Shown here piece by piece: positions 1 through 11,104 of a stretch of DNA of 64,000 nucleotides. Below the pieces are notes generated by a model. That model saw nothing but the letters and a program-made list of their open reading frames with translations. It was not told where the DNA came from and ran no database searches. The DNA is from Urophycis tenuis (lineage: Eukaryota > Chordata > Actinopteri > Gadiformes > Phycidae): contig JAXIVH010000016.1 in assembly GCA_036785325.1 (NCBI GenBank), forward strand, positions 5,403,569 through 5,467,568. The letters run 5' to 3'. Position 1 is the stretch's first letter. Each line of letters begins with the position of its first letter. A program made the translations under genes and the position numbers.

Positions 1-612
1 ACCTCATTCAGAGCAGCGTCCTGATGGGCGAGGAGACCGGTGATGTTTCTCACCGCTCCCTGTAGCTCGGTGATCACTGTCTCTAGTGTTGGCTCGGTCA
101 TGCTGTCAGGACTGGACATCATGGTCGGAGAGAGAGCAGTGATCTTTAGAATGTTTATTGCAATGAGTCGACCGGGAAGCCGGCCGAACAGAGTATTCGT
201 ACAAACAGTAGTCACCAGGAACAGAACAATAACACAGAGGGCTAGGCAGTTCGTAAACGGAGGACAGGCAGAGTTCAACGGAAACAAACAGGTACAACAA
301 GGGCTAGGCAGTTCGTAGTCGTTTACCCGACTGAGTCCAAATCCAGGCAGAGTAGCGCTTTCCAAGAAACACAATCCAAAAGAATAATTCGAGAGGCAGT
401 CCACAGTCAAACACAAAGATCCACGAAGAGAATAGCAAGAGACAAATATCACAAGGATAACACCAGGAGCACGAAGAATCATGACCGAGCTCTTAAATAG
501 CCCGCTACAGGAAGTGAGTCAATACTCAGGTGAAGGGTCGCGCTGAGCTTGCCGCGAACTCCCCGGTTCCACACGGTGGACCGGAGGGGAATTCCGGGTG
601 CGGGTCATGACA
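1..612 (-). mobile_element. Gypsy-like LTR retroelement, 5' end (partial)
   Basis: Read on the minus strand, the segment starts with TGTCATGACCC at 612. It has a TATA-like CTATTTAAG box near 500, an AATAAA signal near 155, and an open frame beginning ATGATGTCC near 123 that runs off the left window edge. The encoded start (MMSSPDSMTEP, then a run with TELQGAV and LLAHQDAAL) resembles the N-terminal helix of fish Ty3/Gypsy Gag. A 17-bp motif, GGGCTAGGCAGTTCGTA, occurs twice, near 239 and 301. The LTR/leader boundary and primer-binding site could not be fixed. The assignment is an inference from layout and Gag style. Confidence 0.45.
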
Positions 613-829
613 CCATTGTATACGCTCGTCATTCCAGAAAGAGGTTGTATCTATTCCATATGTGGTGGCTCATTGGAACAATTTTATTACTGACCTGATG
701 ATTGACTGATACAGCGTACATGTTAGCAATGAAAATCTTAAATCCCAGGCACCCCAAACAACTCAATATGTAATAGTGTCAGAAATAAGAGTAGCAAAAT
801 TTTTTAAGATGCAATACCAAAAAAAAAGA

Positions 830-1957
830 AAACTAGTGCAAATGTAAAAGTACAATGTCAGTGACAGTATAACTAGTGCAATAAAAAATACAACATGATA
901 ATAACATAAACATTAAAACATTATAAGGTGCAAAAGTGAATATATACATGTGCAGTTCGGATTAGCAGCAGTTATGGGGAGGTATGAACAGATATGAATT
1001 ATTGCGCTCATTATATTTTATATAAGGTAGAAATGTGGTGAATGAATGAAAAGATAATGACAGAATTATTGTAACTAAATAAATAAATAAATATGGTTGT
1101 GCGCATGAATAATGTAATATGAAAATAAATATGTTCCTATAAACAGATGTAGTGGCCTTCACAGAGCTCAGGAGTTCAACAGTCTTACAGCCTGTGGGAT
1201 GAAACTGTCCCTGAGTCTGGTGGTCCTGGTCCGGATGCTGCGGTACCGTCTGCCAGACGGCAGCAGACAGAACAGTTTGTTGCTGGGGTGATGGGGGTCT
1301 TTTATAATCCTGTAGGCCTTCTTCCTACACCGCTGGGTGTAGAGGTCCTCCATGGATGGCAGCTCCGTCCTGGTGATGTGCTGAGCAGTTTTCACCACCC
1401 TCTGTAGAGTCTTACGGTTGAGGGTGGTGCAGCTGCCATACCAGGCCGTGATGCAGCCGGTCAGGATACTCTCAATGGTGCACCTGTAGAAGATACAGAG
1501 TATCCTGGAGTCCATGTTGAACCTCCGCAGCCTGCGGAGGAAGAAGAGCCTCTGACGAGTTGTCTTAGTGATGATGTTGGTGTGATGAGTCCATGTCAGG
1601 TCCTCAGTGATGTGAAACCCCGAGGAACCTGAAGCTGCTGACTCTCTCCACAGGAGTCCTGTCGATGGTGATGGGGGCGTGTCCACCTCTCTGTTTCTTC
1701 CTGTAATCCACAATCAGTTCCTTGGTTTTGCTGATGTTGAGAAGGAGGTTGTTGTTCTGCCACCAAGATGTCAGGGCTCTGACCTCCTCTCTGTACGCCG
1801 TCTCGTTGCCGTCGGTGATGAGGCCGATGACGGTCGTGTCGTCAGCAAACTTGATGATGGTGTTGGAGCTGTGTGTGGCCACGCAGTCGTGCGTGAACAG
1901 GGAGTAGAGGAGAGGGCTGAGCACGCAACCCTGGGGGGCTCCGGTGTTGACCTTAGT
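830..1957 (-). mobile_element. LINE fragment (Rex1/CR1-like), 3' half of reverse transcriptase
   Basis: The minus strand encodes the C-terminal half of a non-LTR reverse transcriptase. It begins at VLSPLLYSLFTHDC and contains the catalytic FADDTT motif (about 1845), followed by SKTKELIVDYRKK, SFRFLG, and a thumb/C-terminal region ending RLRDSFIPQAVRLLNS near 1168. The coding sequence is split by a frameshift near 1612-1620, where FRFLG and HITEDLTW are in different frames. The element is 5' truncated at about 1957, as is usual for LINEs. The AT-rich stretch 830-1165 is its probable 3' UTR. The clade is inferred from memory of fish elements. Confidence 0.8.
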
Positions 1958-2042
1958 ATTTTTTAGTCCTTAATTTTCACTACCTATTAATCTGCTGATT
2001 ATTTGTTTGATTGTTTAGTATATAAAATGTTTACTGTAATTT

Positions 2043-2289
2043 CATAGAGCCCAAAGTGACTACAAATTCAATTTCAAATGAAAAAAATGGAAAGCTTGTG
2101 ATTGTGAAATATGTTGTTTATGTTTTGTGTTAGAATGCCTCAACTTTTTAATATTGGCATTAAATAATTATTGACTATTTCACGGAGCACTCGTTTCCTG
2201 TAGTTTGTGTTCAATGTATTGGGATGGTTACTGAAATTGACTGAATATGGCACAGCCCCACCTAGAATATTCTTCACCAGCCGCCACTG
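2043..2289 (+). mobile_element. hAT non-autonomous element, 3' remnant
   Basis: This stretch matches the right half of the intact element at 20619-21143. Both share the CATAGAGCCCAA-type block, GTTGTTTATGTTTTGTGTT, TGTATTGGGATGGTTACTG, and the right terminus CCAGCCGCCACTG. The copy here carries about 80 bp (2131-2212) absent from the other, bounded by a short TTTGTGTT repeat. The left terminus is missing, so no target duplication can be seen. Confidence 0.6.
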
Positions 2290-2486
2290 AACCTGACCTT
2301 AACTAATATTTATAAACTAAATAAACATTAAACAACAAATGAAGTATTGTTTTAGACATATTAACGGTAATTTACAAGACCCTTTTCTGCTCATCATTCT
2401 TGTGAGCACTTAAAGGCCACTGCATTCAAGATACCTGATGTATGTAGGCCTCCCTGTTTTTCTGTATCTGTTGATGCATGATGTAT

Positions 2487-3955
2487 TGTTTACCTTATGC
2501 ATGAATACCTGGGTAGGCCTACAGCCTAAGTGGTGGGCCTCACGTTTGACCAACACTCCCTGTCTTTTTGGGCCACTGAAGATCTCAAGGCTTTGGGAAC
2601 GAGCAGAGACTCTGTGTTTCGTCTGAAAGAGTGAAAAAGAAAGTGGTGGTGTCCATCATGATGTACATTTAAAAAAAAAACAATGAATGTAGCCTACCAA
2701 TCATGGCAAGCTATGCAATAAGGTCTGCTAGGTTAAGAATGTACTGATTAGTGTGCCATGACAGTAAAAAATTATGCACGTGATCCCACTGAACAACACG
2801 GGTGTTTTGCAGACATATACTGTAGCTATTTACTAAGACTCGTACACGAACAATTAAAACAGATGGACACACAATGCAATGGGGAGTACCTCTTCCATAT
2901 CTCTAAAGCACATTCCTCTGTACGAATAAAGACCCAGAGCAGGCACAATATAGACAGAACACTCCAGGCAGAGCATCCGAGGATAAGCCGGGGAGGACGG
3001 CGAGCTCTGCAGTGGGGATGAAGCTGGACTGTGTGGAGGCGGCGACAGTGAGGGGACGAGGGGAAAGCTGCTGGAGACCCGGAACTACTCTCTCAGCCTC
3101 ACTATGCCGAACTGAAGCAACTGAAGCAACTCAGGAACACGTTCAGCCACATGCTCACTCAGCCAAGTGCCTCAAAGTGCTTGGGCGCTCCCTCATCCCA
3201 CCAACCATCAGGCTCAGGAAGCTCCAACACCACCAGACAAAAGACAAATGGAATGGACTGAACTTCACATTCACATACACCACACCACACACCGTGGACT
3301 GTGTCCTAGCCGTTGTTATTCCAGGTCTATTCATATGTTGTACCTGGAATACCTGTATAAATTTGCACATCTTGCACCTTGCACTTTCCGCATATTTGCA
3401 CTATCTATCTACTTTGCATTTTGCACCATAAACAGCTATCAAGGACACTAGTATGATTACAGGTTCTCACTCGTCACCGACCTGAATTAAGAGCTCGTAT
3501 TTAATCTAATTTATTGTTTAATGTTTATTGTGTATTGACTTAGCCAGGCTCTTACTGCACATCTATCCCCTGTACTGCTGGTCACTGTGAATTTCCCCTA
3601 AGGGGGATTAATAAAGGAATATCTTATCTTATCTTATCTTAAGCTGGGTGTATCTCTACCCGTATTTTAGTACTCATTCCTTCGCTCCGCAGTTTATTGA
3701 ACAGATTATTTATAAAATAAAGTGAGTTAACAGTAGTCAGATTCGAGAGTCATTCTTAAGGGGAATGGCATTATCCTTATCTTAAGTATTTCTAGCTCCC
3801 TGCCTGGGTCATCTGTACCTTTGGAGTTGTTCTTACCCTATAAAAGGCGCCTGCCAACAATACTTGGGGCGCATTTCTGAGAAAGCTGTATCAAGTGTAT
3901 TGCTCTCTGTTGAACTGTGCCTGTTAACTTGTTGACAACTTAATAATAAAAAAAT
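2487..3955 (+). repeat. LTR-like repeat, copy 1 (split by a LINE tail)
   Basis: The two halves (2487 to about 2975 and about 3645-3955) together match the repeat at 7985-11104 closely and in the same order. They begin TGTTTACCTTATGC. The second half has a TATA box (CCTATAAAAGG, about 3840) and ends near TTGACAACTTAATAA. A promoter-like TATA box inside a repeated unit starting TG suggests an LTR, but no coding interior or target duplication is seen. Copies 1 and 2 lie in direct orientation on either side of zinc-finger gene copy 1. Confidence 0.55.
2976..3644 (+). mobile_element. LINE 3' end inserted in the LTR-like repeat
   Basis: Between the two halves of the LTR-like repeat sits a segment ending in GTGAATTTCCCCTAAGGGGG, then ATTAATAAAGG, then a TTATC microrepeat tail (about 3600-3640). 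That end is typical of fish Rex/L2-type LINEs. Upstream is a short coding remnant (including SLIPPTIRLRKLQ) and TTTGCAC-rich 3' UTR. The uninterrupted second copy of the host repeat supports this being an insertion; its exact left edge is uncertain. Confidence 0.6.
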
Positions 3956-4571
3956 ATATGTTTTTTGGTTTAATCAATCACCTCGATTGATTTAATTCAA
4001 CGCTCACTGCCCTCATAGTATCCGGCTGCGTCCGTCAAGACGGAGGCGTAACTTGGAGGAGGCGTGTCTTGTAGTTTCCGAAATGTCTTCAATTAAAATG
4101 AAATGTCTTCAATAAAATTATTTGATTTATTCATCTGCTGTCTTTTTGTTAAAGGTAAGGGATTAAGTCGGCTAAACTGAAATTGAAAAGTAATCCCAAA
4201 TTGGACTCCACCTGTACTCATGCAAATGTGCCCACAGCCGCTTTGTGGTATTTTTAAGTACCGTCGTTGTGTATCAGAGTTACAATGAGCGACATTAGGA
4301 AGAACCAAAACATGATCTCATTCTCAGCACTCCAACGCATCTAACGCGGACCTCCACGCCTGTTGGCACATCACTTCCCCCGTGGCCACCCCTGGGACCC
4401 CTTTTAGGAAACATTCACGTCATTATGATTTTAAATGTTTAAACTCAACATTCTTTCAAATCTCCATTTCACAAACACTTTTTGTTTTTCCCAGGTGGAG
4501 ACCATACAACACTCATTACTAAACCTAACCCTATAAACGCACAAACAGATAATAGTTGTACGACAATGCTA
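3956..4571. other. Intergenic block duplicated with the zinc-finger genes
   Basis: No gene is seen. The start (TTTGGTTTAATCAATCACC and on to GCTCACTGCC) recurs upstream of copy 2 at about 14452-14500. The stretch from about 4250 (GTACCGTCGTTGTGT, GAGCGACAT, CCTCCACGCCTGTTGGCACA) recurs upstream of copy 4 (about 27600-27840) and copy 5 (about 30440-31130). These blocks mark the left side of the unit that was duplicated to build the array. Confidence 0.6.
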
Positions 4572-4608
4572 TTTTCTAGTAATTACGGTAACATGGCGGA
4601 AGAGGCCA
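4572..4608 (+). promoter_or_regulatory. Conserved promoter block, zinc-finger copy 1
   Basis: The block contains TTTTCTAGTAATTACGGTAA followed by GGCGGAAGAGGCC. It lies about 100 bp before the start codon and recurs before all eight array genes. Here the ETS-like core reads GCGGAAG instead of the CCGGAAG seen in most copies. Promoter function is inferred from position and conservation. Confidence 0.5.
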
Positions 4609-4695
4609 TTATGTGTATTGCCTTCTGGGGTTAGTCGACATCCCAGCGTTCAGTTTGATGACAGTTTGTGTATATCGCCGGTAGTCGAGCAAAAT

Positions 4696-6926
4696 ATGCC
4701 AGTAAACATGTCGCCGTGCAACTCAACTCTAGAAGAACAGCTCTCGTCCATCATGGACGTACTTGCGAAAGCGGCCGTATCTGAAATTAGCCAACTGTTC
4801 TCGGAAGGATCGGCTACCCTTCGCTTACAAATAACTCAGAGCCTGAAAGAAAACGAAGCGCTGAGGACGAGGATGAAGATGATGAGGAGTGAGCTGTTTT
4901 CTCTGAGGCTTCAAACCAGATCAAATGCATCCCGTGCGGCCAGTCGTTTTGCCCTGGCTCGAGCCAACAGCTGGAAACCACGGACCAAACCACTGGGAAA
5001 CGGTGAGACCCCACTGGAATAGATGGAGAACAGGACAGTCCAGGTGTTCAGGGGTCTTTAAGCATGCTCACTTTACTATTGATTACTATATGAGTAGTAG
5101 TATGAAATAGTAATATTCATTATCGTGATCAATAATTAACAATTAATAACCTCACAACACATTAACTACCTCACAACACATGCCTAAACTAATTTGACGA
5201 CATGCCTATTTCTATGCTCTTGGTCAAAAATTGTAAATATTCTTCATTGTCATCATCATCATCATCGTCATCAGGCCCAAAGCCCCTGAATGACTACAAG
5301 GCGGATGGAAATTCCCCTTCTTTTACAACATCTAAAAGTGAGGCTTCCTCTATTACAACTGCAGCGGAGGTAAGCACAACACACACCCATAAAAAGCACA
5401 CCTTTATGATTCAATATTTCGTTAATGGGGATTGGCAACTTTTCTCTGCAAATGCAAGAATAGGTCTTGTGTGTTTTTCCCTCTTTATATGGAAAGTAGG
5501 AGACCCCAGACATCATTCTAATCAAGGATGAAGAGGATATCAGTGCATGCAGGCCAGCTGGTGGTGAGAACTAACGGTTAATGGAAACAGCATTTCAGGC
5601 TCATGTATGATGAGTGATATTGATTTATGTAGGATAACAATGTATTCTAACATACTTATATTGTTCCAATCATGATGCATCTACTTTTCATTTAGTGTTT
5701 AGAGTCTATGCACTCTTCAGTATGAAAGAATTCCTTTCTCTGAGAGTCCCAGCATAGAAGGCAGCTTGTGACAGAGCACATGGGGTCTTTATATAGCTTT
5801 ACATGCTATGCATTACCGGAAGGAGAATATTCTGCTCAGACCAATACGTTGCAGTGATATGTACATTTTCAGTTCATGCAGTTTGATAAGAATTTGGTTA
5901 CTACCAGACTCACATGGAGGGTGAGTAATACTGTAATACTTACCAGCTAGTTAAATCTCTTTAAATGGGTGTGTTTATCTAGTTGGAGATCTCACAAAAT
6001 AGTCATGGGTTAACAGATACAACAATCAGTAAGACTTAAATAGTTACTTCTGCATGTACACTGTACCTACACGCTGTATCCTTATGTGCAAGTGATGTAT
6101 CAAAACAAGTACTTTATCTCTGTCTTTCTGTCTCTTCTCTGCAGAAGACTGTGAATACTCTGCAGAGCGCAGCACGCAGCACGGTGCCCCCTCGGGGAGT
6201 CAGCATGTGGACGTCCCTGGCTCCTCCCACATGTCCAGTCACAACGAGGAGCTGCGGATCCTGAGTGTCCACGGACGAGGGGAGGGCCCACTGGACGGCC
6301 ATGACACCCTCTTCACAGCGTCCGAACTGGAGGCCCTGAGCTCGCTGTCCCCGGACCACAGCATCACCCACGACAGCCTCCTCAGCTTCAACAGCGGCCC
6401 CAGCGAGAGGGTCCCGGCACAGGGGATGCAGGACAGCAGGGGGGGTCCCGGTAGAGACGGCCAAGCAGAACGGCTGCAGCGCCTCCAGGCCGCCTCCCTG
6501 TCCCTGAAGCACGCCGCGCTGGAGGCCGACGCCACGGGGAGGCGCCCGGGCCACTTTGGGGCACAGTTCCCGCTGCAGCACAACCTGCCGTTCCCGCAGG
6601 ACGCGGCCCAGAGCCTGGACTGTGGCCAGCAGTTGTTCCACCGCGAGGAGCAGACCGGGCACCAAGCGGTGGAGCCGCCCTTCCCCTGCGCTTTGTGCGG
6701 CAAGTCTTTGGCTAACAAGGCCAAGCTGACCATGCACATGCGCATCCACACAGGTGAGAAGCCGTACAGGTGCGTTCAGTGCGGGAAGCGTTTCACTCAG
6801 AGCGGCACTCTGAAGATCCACCTGAGGACTCACTCTGGGGAGAAGCCCTGTGTGTGTCTGCATTGCAACGCCAGCTTCAGTGACCCCAGCAATTTCCGTC
6901 GCCACATGGTGAAGCACACGGGCTGA
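4696..6926 (+). CDS. C2H2 zinc-finger protein, array copy 1
   Basis: The four-exon model is 4696-5002, 5275-5369, 5500-5563 and 6145-6926. All junctions are GT-AG and in phase, giving 415 aa. Exon 1 encodes an unnamed teleost domain (MSPCNSTLEEQLSSIMDV onward) with a likely coiled coil at residues 41-73 (QKENEALR-type heptads). Exons 2-3 are short and acidic (ETPDIILIKDEEDIS). Exon 4 encodes a low-complexity linker and three C2H2 fingers at about residues 337-357, 365-385 and 393-413, joined by TGEKP and SGEKP linkers. An earlier degenerate finger (LDCGQQLF) has lost its first cysteine pair. Exon 3 could end at 5560 instead (GTGGTG); 5563 (GTGAGA) is the better donor. An ATTAAA poly(A) signal lies at 7019. 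The protein is probably a nuclear DNA-binding regulator; its target is unknown. Confidence 0.87.
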
Positions 6927-7984
6927 GGGGCGCTTTGACACCCGGCAACCAGACATTTTGATTGACGGCTCTATTGTGTATGTGATGAAATGATTGTCCA
7001 AGGTTGTTTTTCTTCATGATTAAAGATTTTTCCCAACTTTCAGATTTGGATAATATTTCTTTGTTTTTATTGATGTTGCTCATAAATGTCTGTCACCACC
7101 GTTACCTTTATTATCACAAATTGCCTGCAAAGTTCAATTGTAGAATAGGCTATTACAATGTGACCCCGCTTTATGCCTTATCGTGTTTATTTCACTGTAT
7201 CAAATAGGTTTGCCAACGTTTACTGTAGCGGCTTAAAGGAACAAATGAGTCCCTGAGAGACTGAGGTTGGGCCTGATTGTCTGACGCGCTTCCTAAAAGA
7301 ATTAAACGAAATTCAATGAAAACGATAATCAAATGCATGAACTCAAAATCCAAGTCTTCATAGTGGGAAAAAAAATAGCCGGTCAACAAAAACTACGGCG
7401 ACCCAGCTCACCCTCTCTCTCACAATGAGAAATGAACAGGTGCCTAAATTAACTAATAACACTGCCCATATCCAGTGACACCCTATCCCCTACTCAATAT
7501 GACTACATAATAAAATATAACCAAAACAAACACCAAAAATAACTATCACCTTGTGACTAATAGCAATTCATTCACTAATACCAATTCATTCATGGCTCCT
7601 ACAATATTAACATCCCGCCATCGACCGTGTGGCAGCATTGCACTGCTGTGCTTATAGTTTGAATGACCAGTTGGGTATGTGGTCCAGCTCATCATATCAC
7701 AATGTGGGCAAGATCAGATAAAGTCCAGATCCGACAGGGAACGGGTCCTGGCATGATCAGATGATATAAGTCACATTAAAATGGTAAGTGTAACCAAGGG
7801 GACACAGAAAAACAGACATAGAGCGACTGCTCTATGACATAGCGACTGTTAACAAGAAAATGCAATTCCACGCGAAGAATTACTTCCATAGGAATGCCCT
7901 TCATCATCGGGATAAAGATTGTGGAACACACGCTCTACCCACTGAGTGATGCTGTCCAGTTGACCATCGGAAAGGAAATAGCAA
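6927..7984. other. 3' UTR of copy 1 and intergenic DNA
   Basis: The first about 100 bp is the 3' UTR, with an ATTAAA signal at 7019-7024. The rest is AT-rich with short unsupported ORFs. No gene, RNA or recognisable element is seen. Confidence 0.5.
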
Positions 7985-8446
7985 TGTTTACCTTATGCGT
8001 GAATACCTGGGTAGGCCTACAGCCTAAGTGGTGGGCCTCACGTTTGACCAACACTCCCTGTCTTTTGGGGCCACTGAAGATCTCAAGGCTTTGGGAACGA
8101 GCAGAGACTATAGACTGTATATATATAGGCAGAGACTCGTTCCCAGACTGTATTTCGTCTGAAAGAGTGAGAAAGAAAGTGGTGGTGTCTATTGTGATGT
8201 ATATTAAAAAAAAAACAATGAATGTAGCCTACCAATCATGACAAGCTATGCAATAAGGTGTGCTAGGTTAAGAATGTACTGATTAGTGTGCCATGACAGT
8301 AAAAAATTATACATGTGATCCTGCGGAATAACAGGGGTGTTCTGCAGACATTTACTGTAGCTATTGACTAAGACTCGTACACAAACAATTAAAACAGATG
8401 GAAACCCAACGCAATGGGGACTACCGCTTCCATATCTCTAAAGCAC

Positions 8447-8834
8447 TGTTGGAGAAAAAATAATGTACCCCTCCAAAAGGCCTTGAACTGAGTCAAGAAG
8501 TATAGTGTGTGTTGAGAAGCTCTCCCTCGCCTATGACTCCCCTCCGAGAACACAAGGCTCCTGTAAGCATAAAACCGCCACATCCCGTTATCACCAAAAC
8601 CAGCCAAAAGGGAGGTGAGCTAGGCGTCAACACCCAAGGTTAGCAAGCCCAGCTGCACGTGGAGGGGCTGTACAACAAAAGATGGCTTGGAGTCCCTCTT
8701 CACTTCTCCCCAGAGCAGACCTTGATAACAGGCAAAGCTATGGGCAGAATCAGTGCTGTTAGGGACATAGAATACCGTTGTATTATTCCTGCTGTCTAAT
8801 CTACTCCGTTAAAGAAAAACTAGTCACACCGTTC
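8447..8834 (+). repeat. 5' LTR remnant
   Basis: Positions 8466-8834 align with 10307 to about 10665. Shared blocks include TGAACTGAGTCA, AGTATAGTGTGTGTTGAGAA, AAGCATAAAACCGCCACATC and ACTAGTCACAC. The last about 70 bp present in the 3' copy are missing here, so the usual LTR end and primer-binding site are lost. Confidence 0.7.
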
Positions 8835-8854
8835 TGGGAAGACAGAAAATTTGA

Positions 8855-10333
8855 GAGAAAAGGAGCACCCGGAAGACGACACCCCGACCCGCCCGCTACA
8901 TAGACGGACGGTTCGGTCCACCGGCGGTTGAGCCCGGCCTCCCCACGGAAGAGTGGGAGGATGACACCTACCCCTACGACAGACCTATAATCCGACGGCA
9001 CACGGCCAAAACTCGCAAGCGGGAGGAGAGACTGAAGAGAGAAATCAAGAAAGAAAGACAAAGAGAATGGCAGAGCTGTCGAGAAGACGTCAAAAAGGAG
9101 AGACGAGCCCAAGGAAGGGGAGACTCCCCTCCGTCCCCATGGCCCCCTTTCATAGGGCGCGTACGTGGGAAAGGAAAGGATGGCAACCCTCACCGGGGAA
9201 GAGAGAGAAACCCGACCCACCCCCCAGCGACTGACCGAGGAAGGAGCCCCGCCCTGGAGTATGAGGACGAACAAAGTGAGGACTCTGGGGCTGAGGAAGA
9301 AGAGGGTAAGGACGAGTACGAAGAGCCACCGGGGGCGAACGCCCCACCCCCCGAAAAGGACACCCCAGACCCCGAGGATCCGGACAACAAAGGAATGATG
9401 ACCAGACAACAGGCCAAAGCCCAACACGCCACACGAAAAAAACAGAGGGTCACGATGGGCCCCCTGCTGAAAAGCCACGTGGGAGGGATGACATACCAAC
9501 CCTGGTGCCACCGGGACTCCACCACCCTGCTGGACAGCCTATCCCCACTTAAAGACGGGGCCAGCCCCTGGATCCGAGCATTCGAGATCGGCACCTCCGG
9601 CGACAGACTGGCCATCGGGGACATCCTGTCCATCCTTCTCAAGGTGGCTGGCGCTTCGGTCCTGGCCGAGGTGGAGAGACAGTGCGGCACCCGATACTCC
9701 AAGGACCGAGCCCACTTCGACCCCCACCGTAACAACTGGTGGGGAGCTTTCCGGGAGAGCTTCCCCTACAAAAAAGGGCGCAGCGGGCTGGAAGGCATGC
9801 GGAAAAAGCCCGGAGAGACCCCCGGCGAGTACCTCCGCCGAGCAGAGAACCTATGGAGTGACCAACACGGCACAAACCCCCAAGCCCGCGGAGACACAGA
9901 GTGCATGTACCGCAACGCCGTGCAAAAGGGACTCCCAGAGGAAGTCAAGGCCAAGCTTGAAGATGTTGTGGGCCTCTGCTGGAAAGATTTCTGGGACTGG
10001 GAAACCACGATCCTCCACTACATGGAGCACCACCAGGATAAGACCGAGGAAACGGGGGACAAGGAAAAAGCGAGCCTCAAGCTAAGACTCCTGAAACTGC
10101 AAGTCAAAGACCTCCAAGACCAGACTAACAGGGCAAAAAATGCGTCCCCGAACTCCCAGCTGTCGCTAGAGGCCACCCCTCCAGCCCAACCTCCTAGTAA
10201 TACACCCCCGGTCCAGGTACCACTGAGACCGCTCCAACACCCTCAACCCCTGATCCAATATGTGTACCCACCACCACCGCCCGGCCCGGGGTATGGGGCT
10301 TACTACTACCCCTCAAACACCGCGTTGAACTGA
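8855..10333 (+). pseudogene. Retrovirus-like gag reading frame without pol
   Basis: One frame is open from just after a stop at 8852 to the TGA at 10331-10333, about 492 codons. The first ATG is at 9395, giving a 312-residue product. The upstream 180 codons are open but have no ATG, so the original start was probably lost with the leader. The frame encodes a basic charged segment (KREERLKREIKKERQ), an acidic stretch, and a helical capsid-like region with PWIRAFEIGTSGDRLAIGD and, further on, KKPGETPGEYLRRAE. A proline/tyrosine-rich tail follows. No CCHC knuckle is present, and the last codons come from LTR sequence. An animal retroelement remnant, described only. Whether it is expressed is unknown. 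Confidence 0.7.
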
Positions 10334-10732
10334 GTCAGGAAGTATAGTGTGTGTTGAGAAGCTCTCCCTCGCCTATGACTCCCCTCCAAGAACACAAGGC
10401 TCCTGTAAGCATAAAACCGCCACATCCCGTTATCACCGAAAGCAGCCAAAAGGGAGGTGAGCCAGGCGTCAACACCCAAGGTTAGCAAGCCCAGCTGCAC
10501 ACGGTGGGGCTGTACAACAGGAGATGGCCGGGAGTCCCTCTTCACTTCTCCCCGGAGCAGACCTTGTCAACAGGTGAAGCTACGGGCAGAATCAGCGCTG
10601 TTAGGGACATAGAATACCATTGTTTTATTCCTGCTTTTATTCTCTGTTAAAGAATAAAAACTAGTCACACTGTTAAACCTATTCATTGCTTTTCTGGTCT
10701 GGTTATTGGTCTATGTATTTTTTTACTTAACA
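10307..10732 (+). repeat. 3' LTR remnant
   Basis: This is the direct-repeat partner of 8466-8834, with scattered substitutions and small indels. It ends TTTACTTAACA before the flanking GCAC. The first about 19 bp of the LTR are absent because gag is fused to it. Confidence 0.7.
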
Positions 10733-11104
10733 GCACATTCCTCTGTTGGCCTACGAATAAAGACCCAGAACAGGCACAGCATCCATGGATACGAAGCTGG
10801 GTGTATCTCTACACATATTTTAGTACTCATCCCCTCCTTTGCTCCGGAGTTTATTGAACAGATAAATCATAAAATAAAGTGAGTTAACAGTAGTCAGATC
10901 CGAGAGTCATTCTTAAGGGGAATGGCATTATCCTTATCTTAAGTATTTCTAGCTCCCTGCCTGGGTCATCTGTACCTTTGGAGTTGTTCTTACCCTATAA
11001 AAGGTGCCTGCCAACAATACTTGGGGCGCATTTCTGAGAAAGCTGTATCAAGTGTATTGCTCTCTGTTGAACTGTGACTGTTAACTTGTCGACAACTTAA
11101 TAAC

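Larger units (their letters stand above)
8447..10732 (+). mobile_element. Gag-only endogenous retrovirus-like element
   Basis: The element runs TGTT...AACA and is flanked by the 4-bp duplication GCAC (8443-8446 and 10733-10736). It interrupts a repeat whose intact order is visible in copy 1 (AAGCACATTCCTCTG). It contains a 5' LTR remnant, one long gag frame and a 3' LTR remnant. No protease, reverse transcriptase or integrase is present. The 5' LTR lacks its 3' end, and no primer-binding site is seen. The 3' LTR lacks its first about 19 bp. Gag runs directly into the 3' LTR at a shared TACCCCTC, which suggests a microhomology deletion. It is an old, replication-incompetent derivative, described only. 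Confidence 0.75.
7985..11104 (+). repeat. LTR-like repeat, copy 2 (split by a gag-only retroelement)
   Basis: The outer parts, 7985-8446 and 10733-11104, match the repeat at 2487-3955. They share the TGTTTACC start, the TACCTGGGTAGGCCTACAGC block, the TATA box in CCTATAAAAGG (about 10995), and the GACAACTTAATAA end. The interior (8447-10732) is a later insertion. A small local expansion (about 8105-8150) is unique to this copy. Confidence 0.55.

Noticed and set aside
3012..3431. 139-codon ORF
   Set aside because: Lies in the LINE 3' segment and does not form an intact domain.
6114..7001. Long minus-strand ORFs over the finger exons (also 15981-16946, 32501-33385, 34542-35438, 40095-40868)
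   Set aside because: They mirror a GC-rich, repeat-duplicated exon on the other strand, have no recognisable domain, and are explained by codon composition.
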